Assembly (NCBI GenBank): GCA_018822105.1
Contig: JAHJLB010000036.1
Span: 1 to 64,000, forward strand
Origin: Pseudomonadota bacterium
GTDB lineage: Bacteria; Desulfobacterota; Desulfovibrionia; Desulfovibrionales; Desulfovibrionaceae
Reading direction: 5' to 3'
Length of the DNA stretch: 64,000 nucleotides
Shown: positions 17,849 through 26,335 of the stretch, piece after piece
Layout: each line of letters begins with the position of its first letter
Numbering within the stretch: the stretch's first letter is position 1
The notes under the pieces: model-generated
Databases searched by the model: none
Told to the model about the DNA's origin: nothing
The model's input: only the letters and a program-made list of their open reading frames with translations
Position numbers and translations under genes: made by a program

Positions 17849-18709
17849 CTAGGCGCCGGTGTGCGCCTTGTACGCCTGCACCGTGTTCCTGAGCAGCATG
17901 GCGATGGTCATGGGGCCGATGCCGCCGGGCACGGGGGTCATGGCGCTGGCCGTGGTGCAGAGGATCTCGAAGTCGCAGTCGCCCACAAGGCCTTCCTCCA
18001 CGCGGTTGATGCCCACGTCCACCACCACCGCGCCGGGCTTGACCATGTCGCAGGTGACGAACCTGGGCTTGCCGATGGCCGCGAAGACGAAGTCCGCGCG
18101 TCGGCACTGCTCGGCCAGATCCGGGGTGCGCGAGTGGCACAGGGTCACCGTGGCGTCGCCGAAGCGGCCGGGCTGGGAGAGCATGATGGACAGCGGGCGG
18201 CCCACGATGTTGCTGCGGCCCACCACCACGGCGTGCTTGCCCTGGGTGGGCAGGTCATAGCGCCGCAAGAGCTCGATGACTCCGGCCGGGGTGCAGGGCG
18301 CGAAGCCCGGCAGGCCCTGGGCCAGCCGGCCCATGTTCTGCGGGTGGAAGCCGTCCACGTCCTTGTGCGGGGCGATGCGCTCCAGCAGCGCGAGGCTGTC
18401 CAGCCCCTTGGGCAGGGGCAGCTGCAGCAGGATGCCGTCCACGCGCCCGTCGTCGTTGAGCCGGCTGATGAGCTCCTCCAGCTCGGACTGGGCGGCGCTG
18501 GCGGGAAGCTGGTGCGCAAAGGAGGCGATGCCCACCTCGGCGCAGGCGCGCTCCTTGTTGCGCACATAGACCTGGGAGGCCGGGTCCTGGCCCACCAGGA
18601 TCACGGCCAGGCCGGGGGCGCGGCCAAGGCGCGGGGCAAGGGCGGCCACCTCGGCGGAAAGTTCGGTGCGGATGGACTGGGCCGTGGCCTTGCCGTCAAG
18701 CAGAATCAT
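17849..18709 (-). CDS. folD: bifunctional methylene-THF dehydrogenase / methenyl-THF cyclohydrolase
   Basis: A 286-residue FolD. It interconverts methylene-, methenyl- and formyl-tetrahydrofolate with NADP, supplying one-carbon units. The catalytic Lys is in YVRNKERAC, the folate-site [10 protein letters not shown] and the nucleotide-binding [14 protein letters not shown] are all present, and [16 protein letters not shown] closes the protein. The start is fixed by GGAGG four bases upstream of the ATG; that ribosome site is buried in a 13-bp hairpin (see the separate entry). It lies between the OmpA-like lipoprotein gene (101-base gap) and the cupin gene. Confidence 0.95.
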   Translation of the reverse strand: MILLDGKATAQSIRTELSAEVAALAPRLGRAPGLAVILVGQDPASQVYVRNKERACAEVGIASFAHQLPASAAQSELEELISRLNDDGRVDGILLQLPLPKGLDSLALLERIAPHKDVDGFHPQNMGRLAQGLPGFAPCTPAGVIELLRRYDLPTQGKHAVVVGRSNIVGRPLSIMLSQPGRFGDATVTLCHSRTPDLAEQCRRADFVFAAIGKPRFVTCDMVKPGAVVVDVGINRVEEGLVGDCDFEILCTTASAMTPVPGGIGPMTIAMLLRNTVQAYKAHTGA

Positions 18710-18713
18710 GGAG

Positions 18714-18762
18714 CCTCCGGGCGTCGTGTGGTGCTGGCCGCCGCAAGCGCGACGCCCGGAGG
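18714..18762 (-). promoter_or_regulatory. folD leader hairpin that pairs the ribosome binding site
   Basis: In the transcript the leader carries CCTCCGGGCGTCG and, 23 bases later, its exact complement CGACGCCCGGAGG, immediately before CTCC-ATG of folD. The second arm includes the GGAGG ribosome site, so folding would block translation of folD. There is no U-run after the stem, so it is a poor terminator. It may be a ligand- or protein-controlled switch. Confidence 0.6.
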
Positions 18763-18810
18763 AATTTAGGACAAAGCCCTTTGCTTGTCGAGGGCGCAGA
18801 CGCCGCCCCG

Positions 18811-19407
18811 CTAGCGGACGGTGACCTCCACGCGGCGGTTTCTGGGCTCGTGCGGGCTGGCGCTGAGGATAAGGGGGTTGGCCGAGCCGTGGGAGGTGAC
18901 CTCAAAGATGCCCGGCTCAAGGCCGGATTTGACCAGGAGCCTGCGCACGGTCTCGGCGCGCCGGCGCGAAAGGTCCATGTTGTAGGCCTCGTCGCCGGAT
19001 TTGCTGGAATGCCCCACCACGGCGATGTCCTGGGTCTTGCGTTCGGCTGCGCTGGCCAGCACCGTGGGCAGCAGCGCCTGGGACTCGGAGGTGAGCTGCA
19101 CGGAGTCGCTGACGAAGTAGAGGATGAACTTCACGGGCCTGGAGGGCATGGCGCGCTGGGCCGGGCCGAAGAGCTGCTCCTGCTCAGCGGGGGAGAGGGT
19201 CTCCGGGGCGCTGGGCGCGGCCTTGGGCGAGAGGCGCGTGGCCGTGCCCGCCTGGGCCAGGGTCTGGCTGCCCAGGTCGTTTTGCACCACCACGCTGCCC
19301 ACGTGCCCGTCCGGGTCCGGCAGCAGAAGCACCACGTTGCGGTTCTTGCCGCAGGCGGAAATAAGCAGCACCGCCACCAGGAAGGAGAGCAGGCGTTGGC
19401 TGGACAT
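18811..19407 (-). CDS. OmpA-family lipoprotein
   Basis: A 198-residue precursor. The signal peptide ends in the lipobox LISAC (Cys about 17), so it should be a lipoprotein. The C-terminal half (about 90-198) is an OmpA/MotB peptidoglycan-binding domain with [35 protein letters not shown] and [10 protein letters not shown]. It starts one base after the stop of the FecR-domain gene (TGA-G-ATG), so translation is coupled. It probably anchors the outer membrane or a FecR-containing assembly to peptidoglycan. Confidence 0.85.
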   Translation of the reverse strand: MSSQRLLSFLVAVLLISACGKNRNVVLLLPDPDGHVGSVVVQNDLGSQTLAQAGTATRLSPKAAPSAPETLSPAEQEQLFGPAQRAMPSRPVKFILYFVSDSVQLTSESQALLPTVLASAAERKTQDIAVVGHSSKSGDEAYNMDLSRRRAETVRRLLVKSGLEPGIFEVTSHGSANPLILSASPHEPRNRRVEVTVR

Positions 19408-19408
19408 C

Positions 19409-19903
19409 TCAGCGGCCCTCCGCGTTTTCCGGTTCCTCGTCCACGTTGACCAGGATGTGCGTCCCGCGGATGCCGATGGTGTAGCCCGCGGCCATGAACT
19501 GCATGGTCTCCGGCGACAGCTTGGCCATCTCGCCCGTGGTGTAGGCCATGGAGCCCTTCTTGATGCGGATGAGCGAGGCCAGGGCACCCTTTTCCGGCGC
19601 GAACAGGAAGCGTTCCACCACAAGCCTGCTGGACGGGCCGAGGGACAGGGTGGAGTTGTCGCGCAGGACGAGGCCCAGGCTGGCGGCGGCGCTGGTGGTC
19701 AGCACGTCCTTTTCGTAGATCTTGTCTCCGGCCTTCAGGGCTGTGGGCGCGGCCCCGCCGCGGGCCACCTGGGCCTCGCCGGCGAGGGATTTCACACTCC
19801 CGGCCGGGGCGTCGGCAGCGGCAAAGGCGGGTGGAACGGCAGCGGCCAGCAGGGCGGCCAGGGCAAAAGCCATGTAAGCGGAGCGCAGGCAGGCATGACG
19901 CAT
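19409..19903 (-). CDS. exported FecR-domain protein
   Basis: A 164-residue protein with a clear signal peptide (cleavage after AFAA, about 29). The rest is a FecR domain: GEAQVARGG, LKAGDKIYEKDVLTT, LVLRDNSTLSLGPSSRLVV and TIGIRGTHILV. It lacks the N-terminal anti-sigma part and membrane segment of true FecR regulators, so it is a periplasmic FecR module of the type seen beside adhesin or autotransporter genes. GGAGG lies seven bases before ATG 19903; a longer frame to 19951 overlaps the promoter. It is first in an operon with the OmpA lipoprotein. Confidence 0.82.
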   Translation of the reverse strand: MRHACLRSAYMAFALAALLAAAVPPAFAAADAPAGSVKSLAGEAQVARGGAAPTALKAGDKIYEKDVLTTSAAASLGLVLRDNSTLSLGPSSRLVVERFLFAPEKGALASLIRIKKGSMAYTTGEMAKLSPETMQFMAAGYTIGIRGTHILVNVDEEPENAEGR

Positions 19904-19923
19904 GAGGAGTCCTCCATACGTAA

Positions 19924-19951
19924 TGCCTACGCAAAAACGCAGCCGTGTCAA
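19924..19951 (-). promoter_or_regulatory. putative sigma-70 promoter of fecR-ompA operon
   Basis: On the minus strand TTGACA (19951-19946) and TAGGCA (19929-19924) are 16 bases apart, about 20 bases upstream of the FecR-domain start codon. Perfect -35, moderate -10. Confidence 0.55.
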
Positions 19952-19993
19952 CAGAAATATGGATTATGAGCGCGGACCGTATCCAGGCCGCCC

Positions 19994-20791
19994 CTAGCCA
20001 AGCCACCAGCGCAGGAATTGCGGCCCGGCCAGGAGATAGCCCAGGGCCCCGGCGCACAGGAAGGGGCCGAAGGGCAGGGCCGTGCGCAGGCCGTCCCCGC
20101 CGCCATCCCGGGGGGAGCGCCGTGCGGCCGCGAGCCCGGCGGGCAGGGCCAGGAGGGCCCCAGCGAAGAGGGTCAGCGGCACGGCCGCGGGCCCGAGCAG
20201 CGCCCCCGCCAGGAGCATGAGCTTGGCGTCGCCCAGGCCCAGGCCGTCCACGCCCCGGATGCGCCGGTAGGCCCAGGCCAGGAGCCACAGCCCGCCGCCG
20301 CCCAGTAGCGCGCCGAAAATAGCCGCCCGCCAGCCTATGCCCAGGGTGTGCAGGGGCGGCAGCAGCGCCGAGGCCAGGAAGGCCGCCGCCGCGCCCGGCA
20401 GGGTCAGCGCGTCCGGCAGCAGGAAGGTCTCCAGGTCGATGAGCGACAAGATGAGCAGCAGCGTGGCGAAGCCCACGGCCACAAACCAGTGCCAGGTGGG
20501 GCCGAAGAGGGCGGCCGCGGCCAGGCAGAAGGCCGTGCTGGCCAGCTCGGTCAGGGGATAGCGCAGGGGGATGCGTTCGGCGCAGAAGCGGCAGCGCCCG
20601 CCCTGGAGCAGGTAGCCCGCAAGGGGGATGTTCTCGCGCCAGGTGAGGGTGTGCCCGCAGGCCGGGCAGAAGGACCTGGCCGGGCTGGTGAGGCTGCCGC
20701 CCCGGGCCAGCCGGTGGCCGGCGCAGCTGGCGAAGCTGCCGAGGGCCAGGCCCAGCAGGGCGGACAGGAGTAAAAACAGGTTCAGGTCCAC
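19994..20791 (-). CDS. prepilin peptidase (type IV leader peptidase, A24 family)
   Basis: A 265-residue polytopic membrane protein. It begins with a membrane segment, followed by a cytoplasmic loop with two cysteine pairs (CPACGHTLTW...CRFC) as in PilD/GspO, which bind zinc. The two catalytic aspartates of the aspartyl protease are in SLIDLETFLLPD and GLGDAKL. It would cleave and N-methylate type IV pilin or pseudopilin precursors. I prefer the GTG at 20791, preceded by GGGAGA; an ATG at 20851 has no ribosome site. No pilin gene is in the window. Confidence 0.85.
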   Translation of the reverse strand: MDLNLFLLLSALLGLALGSFASCAGHRLARGGSLTSPARSFCPACGHTLTWRENIPLAGYLLQGGRCRFCAERIPLRYPLTELASTAFCLAAAALFGPTWHWFVAVGFATLLLILSLIDLETFLLPDALTLPGAAAAFLASALLPPLHTLGIGWRAAIFGALLGGGGLWLLAWAYRRIRGVDGLGLGDAKLMLLAGALLGPAAVPLTLFAGALLALPAGLAAARRSPRDGGGDGLRTALPFGPFLCAGALGYLLAGPQFLRWWLG

Positions 20792-20954
20792 GGGTGCGGG
20801 TCTCCCTTGCAATCTGCGTCCGGGCTTGAAGATCGGGGCGATCTGCTGCATGATGCCAGAAGCCGCTGGGAAAGCTTCGCCCGGGCAGCCTCAAGGCGGA
20901 GCTACCGCATTTCTCCCGGCCCCACAAGCGCCCCCACGTGAGGAGTACCGCCCC

Positions 20955-22250
20955 ATGATCCAGAGTCCCCGCTTCATCCCGGCCATGAGCGCCGACGAGA
21001 TGGCCGCCCTCCAGCAGGACGGCCTGAAATGGACCGTGCACCACGCCTACCAGGGCAGCCCCTTCTATCGCCGCCGCCTGGACGAGGCGGGCGTCCATCC
21101 CGGCGACATCAGGCACTTGTCCGACCTGGCGAAGCTGCCCTTCACCACGGCCTACGACCTGCAAGACGAGTACCCCCTGCCGCTTTTGAGCGTGCCCGAG
21201 GAGCAGGTGGTGCGCATCCACGGCTCCAGCGGCACCACGGGCAAGCGCAAGATCCTCTCCTACACCCGGAAGGACATCGGCGACTGGGCGGACATGTTCG
21301 CCCGCTGCTACGAGCTGGCGGGCCTGACCGAGCTGGACCGCGTGCAGATCTGCGTCGGCTATGGTCTCTGGACCGCCGGCGCGGGATTCCAGCTGGGCTG
21401 CGAGCGCTTCGGGGCCATGGCCCTGCCCGTGGGGCCGGGCATGCTCGACATCCAGCTGCAGATGCTTACGGACCTGGGCTCCACCTGCCTGTGCTCCACG
21501 GCGAGCATGGCTCTGCTTTTGGGCGAGGAGGTGGAGAAGCAGAACCTGCGCGGCAGGATCAAGCTCAAGCGCTCCATCTTCGGGGCCGAGGCGCACACGA
21601 AGAAGATGCGCCAGCGCTTCGAGGAGGCCCTGGGCGTGGAGCACAGCTTCGACATCTCGGGCATGACCGAGATCTACGGACCAGGCGCGGGCATCGAATG
21701 CGAGGCGCACCAGGGCATCCACTACTGGGGCGACTACTACATCCTGGAGCTCATCGATCCGCGGACGCTTGAGCCCACAGCCCCCGGCGAACTGGGCGAG
21801 ATGGTCATCACCTCCCTGCGCAAAGAGGCCAGCCCGCTCCTGCGCTACCGCACCCGGGACATGACCCGGCTCATCCCCGGCCTGTGCCCCTGCGGCTGCT
21901 CCATGCCCAGGCACGAGCGCATCCAGGGCCGCAGCGACGACATGATCATCTTCCGGGGCGTGAACATCTACCCCGGCCAGGTGGCGAGCGTGCTGGAGCG
22001 GCATCCGCAGATGCAGTGCGAGTACCAGATCTCCCTCTCCCGCTCCGAGGGCCTGGACCACATGGTGGTGCGCGCCGAGCGCCGCGCCGAGACCCCGGAG
22101 GCGGAGTCCGGCGCTTTGGCCCGTGCCGTGGCCGAGGACATCAAGAGCCAGATCCTGGTGACAGCCAAGGTGGAGATTGTGCCCCCCGGCACCCTGCCGC
22201 GCAGCTTCGCCAAGACCCGGCGGGTCATCGATGACAGGGAGAAGGACTGA
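20955..22250 (+). CDS. paaK: phenylacetate-CoA ligase family AMP-forming enzyme
   Basis: A 431-residue PaaK-type acyl-adenylate enzyme. The P-loop is HGSSGTTGKRKILSYT (about residues 90-105); further signatures are DISGMTEIYGPG, RYRTRDMTRLI and RIQGRSDDMIIFRGVNIYP. GAGGAG lies nine bases before the ATG. In anaerobes these genes may activate phenylacetate, indoleacetate or another aryl acid; substrate is not readable. The Cys pair CPCGC is common in the family. A sialidase-like gene follows 52 bases later, possibly in the same transcript but with no obvious shared pathway. Confidence 0.88.
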   Translation: MIQSPRFIPAMSADEMAALQQDGLKWTVHHAYQGSPFYRRRLDEAGVHPGDIRHLSDLAKLPFTTAYDLQDEYPLPLLSVPEEQVVRIHGSSGTTGKRKILSYTRKDIGDWADMFARCYELAGLTELDRVQICVGYGLWTAGAGFQLGCERFGAMALPVGPGMLDIQLQMLTDLGSTCLCSTASMALLLGEEVEKQNLRGRIKLKRSIFGAEAHTKKMRQRFEEALGVEHSFDISGMTEIYGPGAGIECEAHQGIHYWGDYYILELIDPRTLEPTAPGELGEMVITSLRKEASPLLRYRTRDMTRLIPGLCPCGCSMPRHERIQGRSDDMIIFRGVNIYPGQVASVLERHPQMQCEYQISLSRSEGLDHMVVRAERRAETPEAESGALARAVAEDIKSQILVTAKVEIVPPGTLPRSFAKTRRVIDDREKD

Positions 22251-22302
22251 GCGGGAGCAGGGGCCAGGTGCCGGGTCATCACCAAACCTTAGGAGGGCAG
22301 CC

Positions 22303-23916
22303 ATGCCGAGCCTCGACGCCTTAGCCGACCGGCATGTGGTCATCGACCGCCGCAAGGGCCACTACCTGTGCTTTCCGGACGTCCTCCTGGCCGACGACGG
22401 GCGGCTGCTCTGCGCCTACAACGAGTTCGACCGCCACGTGGGCACGCGGCGCAGGCTCCTCCTGCGCGAGAGCCCCGACCTGGGCCGCACCTGGGGTGCC
22501 GCGCGCATCCTCAGCGCAAACGATTCGCACTGCCCGCGCCTGTCGCGCGTGGGCGACGGGAGCCCCGGCGTCGGGGGCGGCCTGCTGGTCCTCAGCGACG
22601 ACGCCGGGGCCACGCTCTTCTGGAGCGCGGACCAGGGCCGCTCCTGGGCACCGCAGCAGGGCCAGGGCCTGAACCACGGCCTGCTGGACCGCATCCTGGA
22701 GCTGGACAACGGCACGCTCTTCACCACCGGGCACCAGCACCGGGGCAGCCAGGCCCAGCCGCGCATCCGCCAGGCCCCCACGGAGCAGATGGCCTACCTC
22801 TCGCGCACCCTGGGCAAGACCTGGGAGCCCTATTCCGTCATCGCCAGCGAGAAGTGCCTGGTGCTCTGCGAGGCCTCGGTGGTCCGCCTGCCCCAGGAGC
22901 TGGTGGGGGGGCCGCCGCGCCTCCTGGCGCTCCTGCGCGAGAACTCCTTCGTGGGCGAGCCCATGTACTGCTGCCTGAGCGAGGACGGCGGGGCCACCTG
23001 GGGCGAGCCAAGGCCCACGCCGCTCATCGGGCACCGGCCCACCCTGGGCTGGACCGCCAGCGGCCGCCTGCTGGTCACCTACCGCGACGTGGGCCCGGAC
23101 CCCGGCACCAAGGCCTGGCTGGGCAGCCTCGAGGACCTCTGCTCGGACTTCGAGGTCCACGGCCTGCACCCGGCGCCGAACAATCCGCGCCTGACGAGCC
23201 GCGGCCTTGTGGTCAAGAACGACGCCTGCGTGCCCACGGCCGAAAGCTCCCCGGTGCGCTACCTGCTGCGGCCCCTCACCGACCCGGCCAGCGCGCGGGC
23301 GGTGTTCGAGGCCGAGGTCAAGGTGCAAAGCGCCGACGTCAACGGCTGCGGCATCCGCCTGGGCCTGTGGTGGAAGCTGTACCCGGACTGCCTGGTCCCG
23401 GACCTGGACGACGCCCTGCCCATCCCCTGGAAGCCGGGGCGCTTCCACACCGTGCGCATCGAGTACGAGCCCGGCCTGTGCCGCCTGTTCGTTGACGGCA
23501 AGGCGCGCGGGGAGTACCCGGTGGACCGCATGAGCGGCGAGACGCGGCCCATCCTGGTGGGGGCCATCGTGCGCCGGGGCGACAACGCCTGCGAGGCCGT
23601 GTGGCGGCGCATGTCGCTCATGACCGAGGAGCCGCGCCTGAACCGCAGCTATGCCTGGTCCTGGGACCACAAAAGCGGGCTGTTGCCCGACGAGCACATC
23701 AACCGGCGCGTGCTGGAGCTGAAGAACGACCGCCAGGCCAACCCGGCGGACTTCGGCTACTCCGGCTGGGCCGAACTGCCCGCCGACGCCGAAGGCCCGC
23801 GCTTCTTCTGCAGCTACCACCACGGCGGCGGCGACGCGCCCGGCTACACCCCGGGCGAGAGCGCGCAGGTCATGGGCACCACGTTTTACGAGAGCGATTT
23901 TGGAGCGAACGAGTGA
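22303..23916 (+). CDS. sialidase-like BNR-repeat protein with LamG-like insert
   Basis: A 537-residue protein. Residues 1-300 look like a six-bladed sialidase propeller with Asp boxes SPDLGRTWG, SADQGRSWA and SEDGGATWG, and an RRKGHYLCFPDVLLADDGRLL opening like exo-sialidase blade one (a first Arg). Residues about 345-480 resemble a concanavalin/LamG fold (GRFHTVRIEYEPGLCRLFVDG). No signal peptide is seen, which is unusual for a sialidase, so it is probably cytoplasmic or acts on another glycoside. AGGAGGG precedes ATG 22303. Its TGA overlaps the GTG of the next gene. Enzyme activity is not established. Confidence 0.7.
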   Translation: MPSLDALADRHVVIDRRKGHYLCFPDVLLADDGRLLCAYNEFDRHVGTRRRLLLRESPDLGRTWGAARILSANDSHCPRLSRVGDGSPGVGGGLLVLSDDAGATLFWSADQGRSWAPQQGQGLNHGLLDRILELDNGTLFTTGHQHRGSQAQPRIRQAPTEQMAYLSRTLGKTWEPYSVIASEKCLVLCEASVVRLPQELVGGPPRLLALLRENSFVGEPMYCCLSEDGGATWGEPRPTPLIGHRPTLGWTASGRLLVTYRDVGPDPGTKAWLGSLEDLCSDFEVHGLHPAPNNPRLTSRGLVVKNDACVPTAESSPVRYLLRPLTDPASARAVFEAEVKVQSADVNGCGIRLGLWWKLYPDCLVPDLDDALPIPWKPGRFHTVRIEYEPGLCRLFVDGKARGEYPVDRMSGETRPILVGAIVRRGDNACEAVWRRMSLMTEEPRLNRSYAWSWDHKSGLLPDEHINRRVLELKNDRQANPADFGYSGWAELPADAEGPRFFCSYHHGGGDAPGYTPGESAQVMGTTFYESDFGANE

Positions 23917-24863
23917 CCACCATCCCCGTCATCAGCCCCGACTGGCCGGAGTACGAGCTCATCGACTCCGGCGATTCCCGCAAGCTGGAGCGCTTCGGCG
24001 GCGTCCTCATGGTGCGCCACGAGCCCAAGGCCTGGTGGCGGCCCGCCCTGCCCGAGGCCGATTGGGCCGCGGCCCACGCGGCCCAGGACGAGGAGGGCCG
24101 TCTCACGGTGGCGGGCAGGCCGCCCCGCGCCTGGCCCCTCTCCCTGGACCTCCCCGGCGGCTGCGCCATCACCCTGGAGGCGCGCCTGTCCGAGACCTCC
24201 CGGCACATCGGCCTGTTCCCGGAGCAGGCCCCGCACTGGCGGCTCATCGCCCGGTTGGGGGCCCAGCTGGGCCTGGAGATGCGCGCTGCGGCCAAGGCTT
24301 CGGGCCAGGCAGCGGGCGAAGCCCGGCCAAGGCTCCTGAACCTCTTCGGCTACACCGGGGCCGCCAGCCTGGCCGCCCAGGCCGGGGGCTTCGCCGCCAC
24401 ACACGTGGACGCCTCCAAGCCGGCCATCGCCTGGGCCAGGCGCAACCAGGAGCTTTCCGCCCCGGCCAATCCCGGTGCGGCGGGAAATCCGGTGCGCTTC
24501 CTCTTGGACGACGTGGTCAAGTTCGTGCAGCGCGAGATCCGGCGCGGCAACCGCTACCAGGTCATCCTCCTCGATCCGCCGTCCTTTGGCCGCGGGCCCA
24601 ACCGCGAGGTCTGGAAGGTGGAGGGCATGGTGCGCGACCTTTTGGCCGACTGCCGCACCCTTTTGGCCGACGACGCGCGCCTGCTCCTGCTCACCATGTA
24701 CAACATCGAGGCCTCGGCGCTCATGCTCGGCAACCTCATGCAGGATGTCCTGCGCGGAATGCCCGGCGCCATCAACGTGGGCGAGCTGGCCGTGCCGCAC
24801 ACCGCCCCCGGGGCTTCGGCGCGGTTCCTGCCGCGCTCCATCTTTGCCAGGTGGGAGCGCTAG
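23913..24863 (+). CDS. class I SAM-dependent methyltransferase (RlmI/RlmK-like)
   Basis: A 316-residue protein. The SAM-binding core is LNLFGYTGAASLAAQAGG (about 145-165), followed by VDASKPAIAWARRN, and the catalytic-type motif ILLDPPSFGRGP. This arrangement is that of the RlmI-like 23S rRNA m5C/m2G methyltransferases; the N-terminal PUA domain of RlmI is replaced by a short unrelated segment. Start is the GTG at 23913, which overlaps the previous stop by four bases (GTGA), so the two genes are translationally coupled. RNA is the likely but unproven substrate. Confidence 0.78.
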   Translation: MTTIPVISPDWPEYELIDSGDSRKLERFGGVLMVRHEPKAWWRPALPEADWAAAHAAQDEEGRLTVAGRPPRAWPLSLDLPGGCAITLEARLSETSRHIGLFPEQAPHWRLIARLGAQLGLEMRAAAKASGQAAGEARPRLLNLFGYTGAASLAAQAGGFAATHVDASKPAIAWARRNQELSAPANPGAAGNPVRFLLDDVVKFVQREIRRGNRYQVILLDPPSFGRGPNREVWKVEGMVRDLLADCRTLLADDARLLLLTMYNIEASALMLGNLMQDVLRGMPGAINVGELAVPHTAPGASARFLPRSIFARWER

Positions 24864-24911
24864 CGGCCGTGGCGTCAGGGGCTTTGCCCCTGGACTCCGC
24901 AATGAGGGGAA

Positions 24912-24960
24912 GGCCTCCGCCGGCCAAAGGGGCTGAGGCCCTCTGGACTCCCCATTTGGC
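24912..24960 (-). repeat. intergenic element, copy 1
   Basis: A 49-base segment whose reverse complement matches 26228-26276 at 44 of 49 positions (GCCAAATGGGGA...GGCGGAGGCC). The two copies are in opposite orientation and bracket osmC and mntP. Neither is coding. Probably a dispersed intergenic repeat of this genome. Confidence 0.7.
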
Positions 24961-24998
24961 TGCGGCCTGTGCTGCGGAAACCGGCGCACAGGCCGCAG
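24960..24998. repeat. 13-bp perfect inverted repeat
   Basis: CTGCGGCCTGTGC at 24960-24972 and GCACAGGCCGCAG at 24986-24998, 13-nt loop. It directly abuts intergenic element copy 1, and further small hairpins follow (for example CCAGGGGGC/GCCCCCTGG around 25045-25066). The cluster of stems looks like a composite intergenic repeat and could also stop transcription. Confidence 0.6.
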
Positions 24999-25097
24999 CG
25001 AGCCAGCGAGGGGGGCCGGGGAAAATCATTTCCCCCGGCGGGGCCAGGGGGCAGCGCCCCCTGGATGTCTCTTGAATCTGTCGCCCAGGAGTGGAGC

Positions 25098-25479
25098 ATG
25101 ATCATCAGCACCAGTCTGCCCGAGAAGTACCTGGCCAGTTTCACCGACGGCGCGCACCATGCCCTGGCCGACACCACCCCGGAGCACGGCGGGCGGTCCC
25201 GGCGGGTTCCGACCCCACGACCTGCTGGAGGCCGCCGTGGCCAGCTGCCTCTGCATCGTGGTGCGCATGGCGGCGGACAAGCGCGGCATCCCCCTCGCCG
25301 GGGTCCGGGCCAGCGTGGCCGTGAACCGCGACGCCAAGGACGAAAGCGTGTTCGAGTACTCCCTCGAGCTTGAGGGCGATCTGACGGCCGAGCAGCGCAC
25401 CCTGCTGCTGCGCGCCGCCACGGCCTGTCCGGTGAAGCGGACCCTGTCCAGACGCATCGCCTTCCGCGCGCTGGAATAG
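25098..25479 (+). pseudogene. OsmC-family protein, frameshifted
   Basis: Two overlapping frames together spell one OsmC/YhfA-like protein of about 127 residues. The first frame, from ATG 25098 after AGGAG, gives MIISTSLPEKYLASFTDG...TPEHGG; the second gives GGFRPHDLLEAAVASCLCIV...ACPVKRTL to 25479. The catalytic-type cysteines of the family are in the second part (ASCLC and ACPV). The switch falls in the G/C-rich run between 25186 and 25206, and joining them requires removing one base (or adding two). OsmC proteins are thiol peroxidases. It is either a real null allele or a sequencing error. Confidence 0.75.
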
Positions 25480-25510
25480 CCGCCCCGGCCAGGGCCGCTC
25501 CGCGCGCCGC

Positions 25511-25539
25511 TTGAGCTTGCACCGGGCGCGTGGTAGCAG
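25511..25539 (+). promoter_or_regulatory. putative sigma-70 promoter of mntP
   Basis: TTGAGC (25511-25516) and TAGCAG (25534-25539) with a 17-base spacer, 35 bases before the mntP start. Confidence 0.45.
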
Positions 25540-25573
25540 TCCGCCACCCGACCCTCTGGAGAAACGGAAACCC

Positions 25574-26161
25574 ATGCCCTTCGCCACCCTTTTCGCAATC
25601 GCCCTGGCCCTGGCCATGGACGCCTTTGCCGTGTCCCTGTCCACGGGCATCTGCCTGTGCCGCGTCAGTGCGGCCCAGGTGCTGCGCATGGCGGGGGCCT
25701 TCGGGCTGTTCCAGGCCGCCATGCCCGTGGCCGGCTGGGTGCTCGGCCTTTCCGTGCGCGCTTCCATCGAGAGCTACGGCCACTGGGTGGCCTTTGGCCT
25801 CCTGGCCCTGGTGGGTGGCAAGATGCTCTGGGAGGGCCTTCGGGGCGGCGGCGACGCGGCCTGCGAGGAGCCCAGGGATCCCACGCGGGGCATGCGGCTG
25901 CTGGTGCTGGCCGTGGCCACCAGCATCGACGCCCTGGCCGTGGGCCTGTCCTTTGCCGTGCTGAACGAGCCCATCTGGCTTGCGGCTTTGGTCATCGGCG
26001 CGGTAAGCTTCGTGCTCACGGCCCTGGGCATGAAGATCGGCTGCCTGGTCGGTCGGGTGGCCGCCCTGGGCCGCTTTGCCGAGCTCCTGGGCGGCCTGGT
26101 GCTGGTGCTCATCGGCCTCAAGATCTTGTACGATCACGGATCGTTGCCGATAATATCCTGA
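25574..26161 (+). CDS. mntP: manganese efflux pump MntP
   Basis: A 195-residue, six-helix inner-membrane protein of the MntP (DUF204) family. It shows the internal duplication of the family: MDAFAVSLSTG in the first half and SIDALAVGLSFAV in the second, each with the conserved Asp. It exports Mn(II). ATG at 25574 is preceded by GGAGA at a rather long distance. No yybP-ykoY (manganese) riboswitch could be recognised in the 94 bases upstream. An Nramp-type importer lies elsewhere in the window (53.2-54.5 kb). Confidence 0.9.
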   Translation: MPFATLFAIALALAMDAFAVSLSTGICLCRVSAAQVLRMAGAFGLFQAAMPVAGWVLGLSVRASIESYGHWVAFGLLALVGGKMLWEGLRGGGDAACEEPRDPTRGMRLLVLAVATSIDALAVGLSFAVLNEPIWLAALVIGAVSFVLTALGMKIGCLVGRVAALGRFAELLGGLVLVLIGLKILYDHGSLPIIS

Positions 26162-26227
26162 CAGGCCCCGCGTGTCCGCTGGGGAATGCATTCCCACCGG
26201 GTGCTGCCGCCAGCCGCAAGACTTGCC

Positions 26228-26276
26228 GCCAAATGGGGATTCCAGAGGGCCTTGGGCCCTTTGGCCGCCGGAGGCC
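26228..26276 (+). repeat. intergenic element, copy 2 (inverted relative to copy 1)
   Basis: Matches the reverse complement of 24912-24960 at 44 of 49 positions. It lies in the 174 bases between mntP and the FAD-dependent dehydrogenase. Upstream of it is the perfect palindrome GGGAATGCATTCCC (26182-26195). Confidence 0.7.
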
Positions 26277-26335
26277 ACCCCCTCTTTCCGGGGCTTATCA
26301 GCCGCCGGTGGCGCACTTGTAACCCAAGGACCAGT

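Noticed and set aside
25480-25573. A manganese (yybP-ykoY) riboswitch ahead of mntP
   Set aside because: The gap is short and I cannot find the conserved loops; only a promoter-like pair is visible.
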